A stretch of DNA of 64,000 nucleotides. Source: Cellulomonas fulva (GTDB lineage: Bacteria > Actinomycetota > Actinomycetes > Actinomycetales > Cellulomonadaceae). Below are positions 17,866-27,200 of this stretch, piece after piece. Both the position numbers and the translations under genes were made by a program. The notes beneath the pieces were generated by a model that worked only from the letters and a program-made list of their open reading frames with translations, made no database searches and was not told where the DNA came from. The DNA is taken from positions 744,001-808,000 of the forward strand of contig NZ_JAHBOH010000001.1 in NCBI RefSeq assembly GCF_018531375.1. Direction: 5' to 3'. Within the stretch, counting starts at the first letter, position 1, and each line of letters opens with the position of its first letter.

Positions 17866-20594
17866 CCGGGCGACGAGCCGGTGGCGTGCCGGTCGGGCAC
17901 GTCGCCCGGCAGGCCTGGGCGGCACGCGGGCTGCTCGCGACGGCGGTGGTGGTGCTCGCGCTCGTGACCTTCCTCGCCGCGGCGGCACCGCGGCTCCTGG
18001 ACCGCGCAGCGACCGACGAGGTGCGCGCGGCCGTGGGCGCGGAGGGCAGCGCGCTCGTCGTCACCACCCGCGAGGACGGGGACTCGGTGCAGGGACCCGA
18101 CCTGGGCACCGCGGATGCGCTGACCGGGACCGCGCGGCTGCTCGCGACCAACCTGCCGGACGCGGTCGGTGACGTGGTCGCCCCGCCGGTCGCCGCGCTC
18201 GTCGGACCGGAGCTCCGGGCGGGCACCGTGCTCCGTCAGGGCGCCGCGGCGAGCACGCCGGTCCTCCTGCGGTTCGCCTACCTCGCGACGACCGGGCGGT
18301 CCGGGCCGGGCGACGTCACCGACCCGGAGGCCGGCGCGGTGACGTGGGAGTCCGGTGCGGCGCCGTCGACCGCGCTCGAGCCCCCGGACCCCTCCGCGCC
18401 CGGACCCGTCCCCATCGAGGTCGGCCTGTCCGCGGAGGTCGCTGACGCGCTGGGTGTGCAGGTCGGCGACACGCTCGAGGTCGAGGACCTCGACGGCGGC
18501 CCGCTCGACGTCCGCGTGGTCGGCGTGTTCCGCGCGGTCGACCCCAGCGACCCGGTCTGGCGCCCGGCACCGACCGCGGTCGAGCCCCAGGTGCTCGGCG
18601 GGCGCGCCGCTCGCATCGGGGTCACCGCCCTGACCAGCGCGCTGTCGGTCCCGGCCGCACGCGCGGCCGTGCCCGCGGACCGCACCACGACCTCCTACAC
18701 CCTCGACGTCGTGCCCGCGGCGCTCGACGCGGCCTCGTCGGACGAGGTCGCGCGGGCGGTGCGTGCCCTGGTCGCGTCGCCGAGCACGCTCGGCCTGCCC
18801 GGCCCGCCCCCCGCGGTCTCCACCCGCCTCGACCGGCTCCTCGACGAGGCGCGGGACCGGACGGCCGCGACCACCGCGCAGTCGGCGGTCGTCGCGTCCG
18901 GCGTCGTGGCGACCGCGCTGCTGGTGCTCGTGCTCTCGTCGTCGCTGCTCGTCCGCCGTCGGGCGACCGTGCTCGCCCACCAGCGCGCCCTCGGCGCGAC
19001 GCTCCCGGCGCTCGCGCGGGCCGCGGCGGCCGAGGCGCTCGTCCTGCTGGTGCTGGGCGGCGGCGTGGGCCTCGTCCTCGCGGCGCTCGTGGTGCCGGGA
19101 CCCGTGCCGTGGGCCTGGGTCCTCCCGCCGCTCGTGCTCGCCGCGCTCGTCCCGCCCGTGCTCACGGCGCGCACGGCCGCGCACACCGACGCACCGCCGC
19201 CGGCCCGCGGTGCGCGCCCCGGCACCGCGCTGCGCCGACCGCTGGCCGAGGTCACGGTCGTGCTGCTCGCGGCGGGTGCGCTCGCCACGCTGCGCGGCCG
19301 CGGCGCCGCCTCCGCGGCGGACGACCTCGGCGCCGACCTCGTCGTGGTCCTGGCACCCGCGCTCGTCGCCGCCGCGGTCGCGGTCCTGCTGCTCCGGCTG
19401 CTGCCGCCGCTCGCCCGGTGGTGGCGCGCGGCCGCCGCGCGGATGCGCGGACCGGTGCCGCTCGTCGCCGCCGCGCGCACGCCCGTCGCGGTGGTGCCGG
19501 TCCTCGCGCTCGTCCTCGCGACGGCGCTGCTCACGGTGGTCCTGTCGCTGCAGACCACCGTGCGCGCCGGCCAGGAGGCGGGATCGTGGACCGCGGTCGG
19601 CGGCGACGTGCGCCTCGACGCCGCGCCCGACCCCGGGCTCCCCGAGGACCTGCTCGACGACCTCGCGGCGGAGCCCGGCGTGACGGCGGCCGCCGCGCGC
19701 GTGGTCGACGGCACCCAGGTCCTCGGCGGCGGGGTCGACGAGACCGCGCGGCTCGTCGCGATCGACGCGGACGCCGAGGCGCGCCTGCTCGCGCGGTCCC
19801 CGGTCGGGGACGCCCCCGGCCTGGCGGTGCTGGCGGCGGCCCCCGGCGCGGGCGCCGACGGCGCCACCGCCGTTCCCGCGCTCGTCGCCGGCGTCCCCGC
19901 GGACGCGACCGGCCTGCACGTGGCCTGGCAGGGCGACAGCGTGCCGCTCGACGTCGTCGGCGCGGCCCCCGCCCTGCCCCTCGGCGACGAGGCTGCGCCC
20001 GTGACCGTCGTGGTGGACCGCGCCGCGCTCGCCGCCGCCCTGGGGCGACCGGTCGCCGCGACCGACGCGTGGCTGACCGGTCCCGGTGCCGCCCAGGCCG
20101 TCACCGACCTCCCGGACGGCGTCACCGCGACGGTCCGGACCGCCTGGCTCGCGGACGTCCGCGTGGCACCGACCGCCGCCACGTTCTCCCACGTGCTGCG
20201 CGCCGCCGCGGCCGTGCTCGCCGTGCTCGGCGTGCTCGTCGTCGTGCTGGCCGCCGCGGCCGGGGCGCCCGCCCGGCGACGCGCGCTGGTCCAGCTGCGC
20301 GTGCTGGGCCTGCCGCGCCGGGTCGGCGCGCGCGTCGTGCTCGCCGAGCTGGTCGGGCCCGTGCTGGTGCCGGCGCTCGCGGGGATCGGGACCGGGATCG
20401 CCCTGAGCGCCGCCGTCGTCGTGCCGCTCGGGCTGCAGAGCCTCACCCACCAGGCCGTGGCGCCGGCCCTCGTGCTGCCCTGGTGGGTGCTCGCCTCGGT
20501 GCTCGGGCTGGCGGGCGCCGTCGCAGGCGTCGTGGCCGTCGAACGCCCGCGGGCGGGCAACGAGCGGCTCAGCGAGGTGATGCGCTCGGGATGA
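17862..20594 (+). CDS. Large FtsX/MacB-type ABC permease (second)
   Basis: This 910-residue protein has the same overall plan as its neighbour: an N-terminal helix (residues ~18-40), an extracytoplasmic domain to about 330, and an FtsX block around 345-470 with the coupling loop RRRATVLAHQRALGATLPAL. A further block of helices and a second extracytoplasmic region follow, with a C-terminal block (RRRALVQLRVLGLPRRVGARVV) to the end. It closes the four-gene operon and overlaps the previous stop by four bases. Only 8 bases separate its stop from the 3' end of tRNA-Ser(UGA) on the other strand. The two permeases are paralogous in layout but clearly diverged, suggesting a heterodimer. Confidence 0.85.
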   Translation: MTGRRAGGVPVGHVARQAWAARGLLATAVVVLALVTFLAAAAPRLLDRAATDEVRAAVGAEGSALVVTTREDGDSVQGPDLGTADALTGTARLLATNLPDAVGDVVAPPVAALVGPELRAGTVLRQGAAASTPVLLRFAYLATTGRSGPGDVTDPEAGAVTWESGAAPSTALEPPDPSAPGPVPIEVGLSAEVADALGVQVGDTLEVEDLDGGPLDVRVVGVFRAVDPSDPVWRPAPTAVEPQVLGGRAARIGVTALTSALSVPAARAAVPADRTTTSYTLDVVPAALDAASSDEVARAVRALVASPSTLGLPGPPPAVSTRLDRLLDEARDRTAATTAQSAVVASGVVATALLVLVLSSSLLVRRRATVLAHQRALGATLPALARAAAAEALVLLVLGGGVGLVLAALVVPGPVPWAWVLPPLVLAALVPPVLTARTAAHTDAPPPARGARPGTALRRPLAEVTVVLLAAGALATLRGRGAASAADDLGADLVVVLAPALVAAAVAVLLLRLLPPLARWWRAAAARMRGPVPLVAAARTPVAVVPVLALVLATALLTVVLSLQTTVRAGQEAGSWTAVGGDVRLDAAPDPGLPEDLLDDLAAEPGVTAAAARVVDGTQVLGGGVDETARLVAIDADAEARLLARSPVGDAPGLAVLAAAPGAGADGATAVPALVAGVPADATGLHVAWQGDSVPLDVVGAAPALPLGDEAAPVTVVVDRAALAAALGRPVAATDAWLTGPGAAQAVTDLPDGVTATVRTAWLADVRVAPTAATFSHVLRAAAAVLAVLGVLVVVLAAAAGAPARRRALVQLRVLGLPRRVGARVVLAELVGPVLVPALAGIGTGIALSAAVVVPLGLQSLTHQAVAPALVLPWWVLASVLGLAGAVAGVVAVERPRAGNERLSEVMRSG

Positions 20595-20602
20595 GCGACG
20601 CG

Positions 20603-20693
20603 CGGAGGGCAAGGGATTCGAACCCTTGAGGACGGGAGGTCCCGCCCTAACGGTTTTCAAGACCGTCGCTTTCGGCCGCTCAGCCAGCCCTCC
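20603..20693 (-). tRNA. tRNA-Ser (UGA anticodon)
   Basis: The acceptor stem GGAGGGC pairs with GCCCTCC. The anticodon loop CTTGAAA gives anticodon UGA. A long variable arm (GGGCGGGACCTCCCG) and T-arm (CAAGGGTTCGAATCCCTTG) are intact. CCA is not encoded. No integrase or attachment repeat is nearby. Confidence 0.95.
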
Positions 20694-20697
20694 CCGT

Positions 20698-20713
20698 CCG
20701 GTCGACGGACCGG
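20698..20713 (-). terminator. Small hairpin between the DUF2252 stop and tRNA-Ser
   Basis: CCGGTC-GACG-GACCGG forms a 6-bp stem with a 4-base loop, 40 bp after the DUF2252 stop and just before the tRNA. It may end DUF2252 transcription. The stem is short and has no U-tract. Confidence 0.3.
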
Positions 20714-20753
20714 CGGCGCGACGAGTCTCCCACAGCGCCTCGCCCGGCCGTCC

Positions 20754-22187
20754 TCACGGTCCGACGGCCGCCGCGAACGCTGCGTGGTCCAGCGCGACCT
20801 GGTCGGCGTAGGTCCGCGCGAACTCCGCGAACGCCTCGTCTGCCCGGGCCGACGCCCCCAGGTACGCCGCGATCGCCGCCCGGTCCCCCGAGCGGGCGTG
20901 GGCGCGCGCGAGCGTCCACGCGCACGCCCGCGCGTACGGTCCGAGCGCCTCCGCGCGCAGAGCCTCGACGGGGACGGAGCCCTTCCAGTCGCGGAGCTGG
21001 CGCACGTAGTAGTCGCGCTCGACGCCGTCCAGGCCCGCGACGGTCTGCCACCCGAGGAAGATGTCGCTCGCGGCCTGCATCAGCCGCTGCCCCTCGACCA
21101 CGCGCCGGCCGTGGTGGCGGTACCCGCTCGCGCCGACGTGCGCCTCGAGCACCGAGGCCTGCGCCTCCTTCGCCTGCAGCACGACGAGGTCGTCGGGCGT
21201 GCGGCCCTCGAGCAGCAGCACCCACGCCCGCGTCCCCACGCTCCCGACGCCGACGACCTTCCGCGCGAGGTCCACCACGCGGTACTGCGCGGCGAGGTGA
21301 CGGCGGTCCGGGGCCAGGCTCTCGCGCCAGTGCAGGACCAGCTGGGCCATGCCCGCCCGGAACCGCACGGCCTCGGGCGGCGGCATCACGTCGTCGAGCG
21401 GGACGACGAGCGGCGGGTCGGAGACGAAGCGCCGGGTCCCGTCCTCGCGCAGCGCCGTCAGCCGGGCCACCGCGTGACCGTGCTCGCGCGACGCGGCCTT
21501 CCCGGTGAGCCGTCTCCAGGCGCGCTGGGCGGTCCTGTCCAGGCCGAGGTCCAGGCTCGTGGACGTCTCCCGCGCGTCGAGGCGCGCGTACCAGACGTCG
21601 AGCGCCCGCTCGTCGGCGAACCCCCGCATCGTGCGGCGGTACTCGCGCGCGGCCCCGCGGCACGCCCGCTCGCGGACGGCGTCGGACGCCCCGATGTGGC
21701 GACCCGCGAGCTCGACGCTCGCCACGAGCCGCTTGACGTCCCACTCGAACGGGCCGGGCAGCGTCTCGTCGAAGTCGTTGAGGTCGAAGAGCAGGCGTCG
21801 CTCGGGAGAGCCGAAGACGCCGAAGTTGCTCAGATGCGCGTCCCCGCACAGCTGCACGACGAGCCCGCTGTGCTGACCTGCGGCGAGGTCGGCCGCCATG
21901 ACGCCGGCGGAGCCGCGGTAGAACGCGAACGCCGAGGCGGCCATCCGCTCGTGCCGCAGCGGCACCAGCTCGGCCACGCGCGTCGCGGACTGCGCGAGCA
22001 CCGCCCCGACCGGGTCGCGCGGCCCCGCCAGCGCCGGCACGGCCGCGAGACCGGAGCGCGGCAGCCGCGCTCGCGCGGCGCGGCCGCGGGCCGCCTGCTC
22101 GTCGGACGTCTCGAACGCGTCGCGCACCGTCACGGCCTCACCGTAGAGCCGTGCCGCTCCCTCTGGCGCGGATCCGGTCAGGTTCAC
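20754..22187 (-). CDS. DUF2252 family protein (kinase-like fold)
   Basis: This 477-residue protein has the DUF2252 signatures: FAFYRGSAGVMAADL, then LCGDAHLSNFG and FDLNDFDETLPGPFEWD. The phrases G-D-A-H-x-x-N and D-x-N-D-F-D resemble the catalytic and metal loops of aminoglycoside-phosphotransferase kinases, so a phosphotransfer activity is possible but unproven. The GTG at 22187 is chosen because it overlaps the stop of the upstream PIN-like gene by four bases (GTGA); another GTG lies at 22205. The pair is therefore probably co-translated. Length is usual for the family. Confidence 0.85.
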   Translation of the reverse strand: MNLTGSAPEGAARLYGEAVTVRDAFETSDEQAARGRAARARLPRSGLAAVPALAGPRDPVGAVLAQSATRVAELVPLRHERMAASAFAFYRGSAGVMAADLAAGQHSGLVVQLCGDAHLSNFGVFGSPERRLLFDLNDFDETLPGPFEWDVKRLVASVELAGRHIGASDAVRERACRGAAREYRRTMRGFADERALDVWYARLDARETSTSLDLGLDRTAQRAWRRLTGKAASREHGHAVARLTALREDGTRRFVSDPPLVVPLDDVMPPPEAVRFRAGMAQLVLHWRESLAPDRRHLAAQYRVVDLARKVVGVGSVGTRAWVLLLEGRTPDDLVVLQAKEAQASVLEAHVGASGYRHHGRRVVEGQRLMQAASDIFLGWQTVAGLDGVERDYYVRQLRDWKGSVPVEALRAEALGPYARACAWTLARAHARSGDRAAIAAYLGASARADEAFAEFARTYADQVALDHAAFAAAVGP

Positions 22188-22648
22188 CCGGGTCCGGCGC
22201 GCCACGGCGTGGGGTCAGACTCCCACCACCGGGGTGCGCGTCCGGGCGCCACGACCTCGAGCCCGTACAGCGCGACGAGCCGGGCCAGCCGGGCGTCGTA
22301 CGTCGCCACGCGTGTGACGTCCGGGTGGCCGAGCGCCACGCCCGCGTGCAGCGCGACGAACGGCGTGGCGACCCCCGCGACGTCCGACGCCCGGGCCACG
22401 GCCTGGTCGAAGTACCGCACGACCTCCACCCGGCGCGTCACCTGGTGCGCGGCCTCCTGCGCCGCCTGGCCCAGCTGCCGCGCGGTGCCGCGCAGCTCCG
22501 TGAGGCCCAGCGGCGTGGTGAGCAGCTCGCCGCCGTGCGCGGCCGCCCACTCGCCCCACGGCGCGGCCTCCGGGGCGCCCGGGAGGTACCGCGTCAGCGC
22601 AGAGCCGTCCGCGTACACGCGCGGATGCTCGACGAGGCGGTGCGGCAC
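22184..22648 (-). CDS. PIN-domain-like protein
   Basis: This 154-residue protein resembles PIN nucleases: VYADGSALTRYLPG carries the first conserved Asp, TTPLGLTELRG the conserved acidic residue in the middle, and VTRVATYDARLARLVALYGLEVV the C-terminal Asp and terminal strand. PIN domains are metal-dependent RNases, often VapC-type toxins. No small antitoxin gene is upstream; instead it is coupled to DUF2252 downstream. The start is uncertain between GTG 22648 and GTG 22666. Confidence 0.65.
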   Translation of the reverse strand: MPHRLVEHPRVYADGSALTRYLPGAPEAAPWGEWAAAHGGELLTTPLGLTELRGTARQLGQAAQEAAHQVTRRVEVVRYFDQAVARASDVAGVATPFVALHAGVALGHPDVTRVATYDARLARLVALYGLEVVAPGRAPRWWESDPTPWRAGPG

Positions 22649-22713
22649 GCGTCTATCTTCGCCCACCGCCGCCTGCGTCGGGCCTGGTCCGACGAGCGTT
22701 CCGGGGACACGGC

Positions 22714-22746
22714 GACGGCCGGCACCGCAGGAGCGGGCCGGCCGTC
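22714..22746 (-). terminator. Hairpin after the conservon operon
   Basis: GACGGCCGGC (22714-22723) pairs perfectly with GCCGGCCGTC (22737-22746), a 10-bp stem with a 13-base loop, starting 13 bp beyond the GTPase stop at 22760. It probably ends the operon that runs from the kinase at 29150. Confidence 0.6.
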
Positions 22747-22759
22747 GTCAGGAGGGGGC

Positions 22760-23371
22760 TCAGCGCTTGCGCAGACGCTCCATCGCGAGCTGCACGAGGG
22801 CGATGAGGGCCTGCTTGGTGGCCGCGCGCGACCGCGCGTCCGTGTACAGCACCGGGACGTGCGCCGGGATGGCGAGCGCCTCGCGGACGTCCTCCAGCCC
22901 GTGCTTGGCCACCCCGTCGAAGCAGTTGACGCCCACGACGAAGGGGATGCCCCGGCTCTCGAAGTAGTCGACCGCGGGGAAGCACTGGTCGAGACGGTCG
23001 GTGTCCACGAGCACCACGGCACCGATCGCGCCGCGGACCAGGTCGTCCCACATGAACAGGAAGCGGTCCTGGCCCGGCGTGCCGAACAGGTACAGCCACA
23101 GCGAGCCCGGCAGCGCGATGCGGCCGAAGTCCATCGCGACCGTGGTGGTGGTCTTGCGGTCCGAGACGCCACCGGCGTCGTCGACGCCGACGGAGTGCTC
23201 GGTCATCGCGGCCTCGGTGTTGAGGGGCTCGATGTCCGAGATGGACCCGATGAAGGTCGTCTTGCCGACGGCGAACCCGCCGGCGACGACGATCTTGACG
23301 ACGGTGGGGGCGACGGCGCCGGCGGTTCCGGCCGGAGCGGCCACCGCGGCGTCAGAGGGCGGAAATGCCAT
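22760..23371 (-). CDS. Conservon GTP-binding protein (CvnD-like)
   Basis: This 203-residue small GTPase has a P-loop at about residue 30 (GGFAVGKTT), a switch region with FGTPGQDRF, and a base-recognition loop VGVNCFDG in place of canonical NKxD. It is the last member of the Streptomyces conservon set: kinase, roadblock, DUF742, GTPase. These proteins form a membrane-associated complex resembling eukaryotic G-protein signalling. The ATG at 23371 has GGAGAG 8 bases upstream, inside the DUF742 gene, with which it overlaps by 20 bases. A hairpin follows the stop. Confidence 0.9.
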   Translation of the reverse strand: MAFPPSDAAVAAPAGTAGAVAPTVVKIVVAGGFAVGKTTFIGSISDIEPLNTEAAMTEHSVGVDDAGGVSDRKTTTTVAMDFGRIALPGSLWLYLFGTPGQDRFLFMWDDLVRGAIGAVVLVDTDRLDQCFPAVDYFESRGIPFVVGVNCFDGVAKHGLEDVREALAIPAHVPVLYTDARSRAATKQALIALVQLAMERLRKR

Positions 23372-23729
23372 TGAGAACACTCTCCAGCACGCTCAGGGAC
23401 AGGGCGGGGGACTCACCGGTGTTGACCTCGACCGGCTGAGAGGTGTGCACGCGCACGAGCTGCTGGTCGGACATGTCCGAGACCAGGATCCGGACCACAC
23501 CGATCGGCAGGTGGAGCAGTGCCGAGAGCTCGGCGACCGAGATGTAGTTGCTCGCAGCGTGCTGCAGGATCGCGCGCCGCTCGGGCGGCAGACCCTGGCT
23601 CGACACAGCGTCCGGCATGGCTTCGACCAGGGCCTCGAGAGGCAGGTCGGAGCGCGCCGAGCGCACGCGCCCGCCGGTGACGGCGTAGGGCCGCACCGTC
23701 CGGGCGACGTACTCGATGTGCTCGCTCAT
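23352..23729 (-). CDS. DUF742 protein (CvnC-like)
   Basis: This 125-residue cytoplasmic protein has the DUF742 layout: VRPYAVTGGRVR at residues 11-22 and a winged-helix-like centre (AILQHAASNYISVAELSALLHLPIGVVRILVSDM). It is the third gene of the conservon set and overlaps the GTPase start. In Streptomyces the DUF742 protein interacts with the other conservon members; whether it binds DNA is not established. Length and position are typical. Confidence 0.9.
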   Translation of the reverse strand: MSEHIEYVARTVRPYAVTGGRVRSARSDLPLEALVEAMPDAVSSQGLPPERRAILQHAASNYISVAELSALLHLPIGVVRILVSDMSDQQLVRVHTSQPVEVNTGESPALSLSVLESVLNGISAL

Positions 23730-23743
23730 GGGAGTGGTGCTCC

Positions 23744-24193
23744 TCAGACGGCCGGGGCTCGGGTGGCGCCGTCGACGGGGAGCTGGCCACGCATCTCGGA
23801 GATGAGCTGCGGGGTCAGCGTCGCCTCGGTGCGGGACACGAGCATGGCCATCTCGTATCCGATGAGGCCGACGTCGCAGCTCGACTCGGCGACCACGGCG
23901 AGGACGGAGCCGTTCGAGACGCTCATGAGGAAGAGGAACAAGTTGTCCATCTCGATGATCGCCTGACGCACCTCCCCCGCACGCAGCTGCCGCGACGCGC
24001 CGCGGGTCAGGCTCGACATGCCGGAGACGATTGCTGCGAGCTGGTCACCGCTCGTGCGGTCCAGCTGCTCCGACATCGCCATGAGAAGACCGTCGGCAGA
24101 CACCACAAGCGTGTGGCGAGTGCCGGGCACGGTCCGGACGAAATTGTCCAGGAGCCAGCCGAAGTTGGCTGCCTCGGTGCTGAGCGCGGTCAC
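23744..24193 (-). CDS. Roadblock/LC7 domain protein (CvnB-like)
   Basis: This 149-residue protein is a single roadblock/LC7 domain: NFGWLLDNFVRTVPGTRHTLVVSADGLLMAMS, then the central QLAAIVSGMSSLTRGA when split, and a C-terminal strand with GYEMAMLVSRTEATL. Such proteins act as GTPase-associated regulators and sit between the kinase and GTPase in conservons. The GTG at 24193 has AAGGAGG just upstream. It lies 73 bp after the kinase stop and 14 bp before DUF742. Confidence 0.9.
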   Translation of the reverse strand: MTALSTEAANFGWLLDNFVRTVPGTRHTLVVSADGLLMAMSEQLDRTSGDQLAAIVSGMSSLTRGASRQLRAGEVRQAIIEMDNLFLFLMSVSNGSVLAVVAESSCDVGLIGYEMAMLVSRTEATLTPQLISEMRGQLPVDGATRAPAV

Positions 24194-24266
24194 ACTTCCT
24201 CCTTGCTGGTGCAGTCGACGACTGCGGGTTCGAACGTCCCCACGACGGGGGCGATGGTGGGGGTCA

Positions 24267-27200
24267 TCACGAGTGGCTCGTTCCGTCGTTCGGCGTGCCG
24301 GCGGCCTGGCGGCCCCGCGACGTGCCGGACTGGAAGCTGGACAGGCGGCTGCGCAGCTCCGAGGCGTCGCGCTGGACCGGCGCGCCGTCGGCCTGCTCCG
24401 GTGCCGTCTGCGGGATCGCGGTCGGCACGCGGCGGGTCAGGCGCTCGCCCGAGGTGTTCGCGGCCGGGCGGTACGCCGAGAGCTGGCTGAGCTCGGAGAG
24501 CGCCTGCTCCTGGATGTCCGAGCGCAGCGCGAGCATCGCGGCCACGTCGTCGTCGAGCGTCCCGATGCGGGGGGCGACCGACGGCGGCAGGACCGGGTTG
24601 GGCACGTCCACCGCGGCCGGAGCAGCGGGTGCTGCCGGACGGGCGGCCCACTCGGGCGGGGCCCAGGCGGCCGGTGCCGGCTCCGGGGAGCTCGGGGCGG
24701 GCGCCTCCGGGGCGTTCCACTGCGGGGCGGACCACGCCTGCTCGACCGGGGCCGGCGCGACGGGCTCGCTCGGTGCGGACCACGCCGACGTGCGGACCGG
24801 CTCAGCCGCGGGCTGCGGGGCGGCCGCGGGCTCCGGGGCGAACGACGCCGCTGCCGGGGCCTCCTCCGCCTCGCTGCCCTTGCGGCGCCCGAACAGGCCC
24901 CACCGCTTGCGGGGACGGTCCTGCTCGGTCGCCTCGTCGCGCGAGGCCTCGGCCACGCCCGTGGCACCGAACCCGGCCGCCGCCGCGACGGGCGCTGCCG
25001 GAGCCGTCGGGGCCCACGCGGGCTCCGCCGGGGCCTGCGGCGCCTCGGCGACCGGTGCGGGCTGCGCGACGGGGGTCTGCGCCACGGGAACCTGCTCCAC
25101 CGGAGCCTGCTCCACCGGCGCCTGCTCCACGGGCTGGGCAGCGGGCTCCGCGGCGGGCTCGTCGTCGGCCAGCGAGGGCCACGTCGGCGCGCTCCACGCG
25201 GGAGTCGTGTCGGCCCAGACAGGCACCGCCGCGTCCGCGTCCTGGTCGCGCTCGTCGTCGGCCAGGGCCGGCACGGCGAGCTGCTCCGGCGCGTCCTCGA
25301 CCGGCGCGACGTACGCCTCGGGCTCCTGCTCGAGGAGGGGCTCCACGATCGGCTCGACCGTCTCGGTCGGCGCGTCCCAGCGGGGCGCCTCCCACGTCGG
25401 TGCCTGCCACTGGCCGTCCCACGACGAGGCAGGCTCCTCGGCGACGGGCGCCTCGGCCACCGGCGTCTCGGCGACGGGCTCGTAGGCGACGGGCTCGTAC
25501 GCGACCGTGTCGGCCTCGGCGGCCGGCTCGGCCGGGGCCTCCTCGACCACCGGTGCGTACGCGGCCGGCGCCTCCTCGACGGTGGGCTGCGCGCCGGTGT
25601 GCCACGCGCGGGCCTCGTCGAGCGTGCGCTCGAAGTCGAACGGCGCGGCCGAGTCGGCGGGACCCTGCGGCGAGGCGGCCCACCCGGCGTACCCGCTGTA
25701 CGCGGTGTACGCGACGGGTGCCACGGGAGCCGACGGAGCCACGACGGGCTCGTCGACGCCGGTGCCGTACGCATCGTGCTCGGCGGGCTGCTCGACGGAG
25801 GGCTGTGCGGCGTAGGCGTCGGCGACGGCCTCGTGAGCCGGCGCCGCGTCCTGTGCCACGTCCTGGGGCTCGGGCTCGGTCACGCGGCGGAAGGACGCCC
25901 ACGGGGACACCGGCTGCTGCACGGGCTCGTCGTGCGCGGCCTCGTCGTGCGCGGCCTCGTCGTGCGCGGCCTCGTCGTGCGCCGGCTCGTCGTGCGTCGC
26001 CTCGGCGTCGACAGCGTCGGCCCACGTCGCGTCGACGGGCGGGAGCGCATCGAACGCCGGGCCGTCGTCGAAGGACGCGTGCTCGGGAACGGTCTCCTGC
26101 TGGGGCTCCTGCGACCAGCCCCGGACCGGGAGCGCACCGGCCGCGGCCTCGGGCTGCGGGACGTAGGCGTGCTCGTCGGAGCCGAGCTCGTCGGACGCGG
26201 TCTCGTCGTGCCGGAGCGCCACCGGCTCGTACGGGGTCGCCTCGTCGGCGGCCGGCTCGAACGGAGCGGGCTCGTAGGCAGCGGGCTCGAACGGGGCGGG
26301 CTCGTACGGAGCAGACCCGAACGGGGCGGGCTCGTAGGCGGCGGGCTCGTACGCGGCGGGCTCCGCGGACACCTGCTCGTCCGCGACGGGCTCGTGCTGC
26401 GCGGCCTCCGGCTCGGCGAAGGTCGGGGCCCACGCCTCCTCGGCTGCCGGGTGCTCGTCCACGGCGGGCTCGTCGGCCGGCTGCTCGGCCAGGTGCTCGT
26501 CGGCAGGCTGCTCGTCGGCCGGCTGCTCGTCGGCGCGCTGCTCGTCACGGCCGGGCTCGGACGCGACCAGGGGCGCACCCTGCTCGAACGAGGACGGCTG
26601 GTAGGTGTCGGCCTCGAACGCGGCGGTCGGAGCGGCCTCGACGGGCTGGTCGGTGGACCACGTCTCGTCGTCGTCGTCCGCCAGGCCCGGGACCACGATG
26701 GGCTCGGGAGCGGCGCCGTGGGCGCCCAGCGACATCCAGGGCGCGCGGACCTGGTCGGCCGCGCGGTCCCCGCCGTCACCGTCGGGCGCCAGGCCCGGGA
26801 CGGCCGACTGGTCGGCCGCGGTGCGGCCGCGGAAGCCGGAGAACAGGCCGGCACGGGCCGCCGGGCTCGCCGGCGCGCTGCTGGTCGTCGTCGGCTCGTC
26901 GGCGGGCGGCTGCCACGCGGACGTCCGGGCGTTGCGCGTCGGGAGGCCGCCGCCGGTGGACTCGAGCGCCGCGGGCGTCCAGTCGGGCGCCGCGGTCGAG
27001 AGGTCGGGCGACAGGTTCGTCGCGGTCGCGACGGGCAGGACGATGTTGTCCTCGTCGAAGGTCTTCTTGGGCCGGGCCGGCAGCTCGCCGCGCGTCGGCA
27101 GGCCGGCCGGCGTGACGGGGATCGCCCCCGACTCGGCGTCCGCCTCGCCCTCGCCGCGACGGCGACGGGGCAGGCCGAGCGAGGTCTCGCCGTCGGTGAG

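Noticed and set aside
20603..20693. tRNA-Ser as an integration site for a mobile element
   Set aside because: No integrase, no duplicated tRNA 3' end and no change in composition on either side.
22184..22648. PIN protein as a classical VapBC toxin
   Set aside because: No small antitoxin gene lies upstream; the gene is preceded by the conservon terminator region and coupled to DUF2252 instead.
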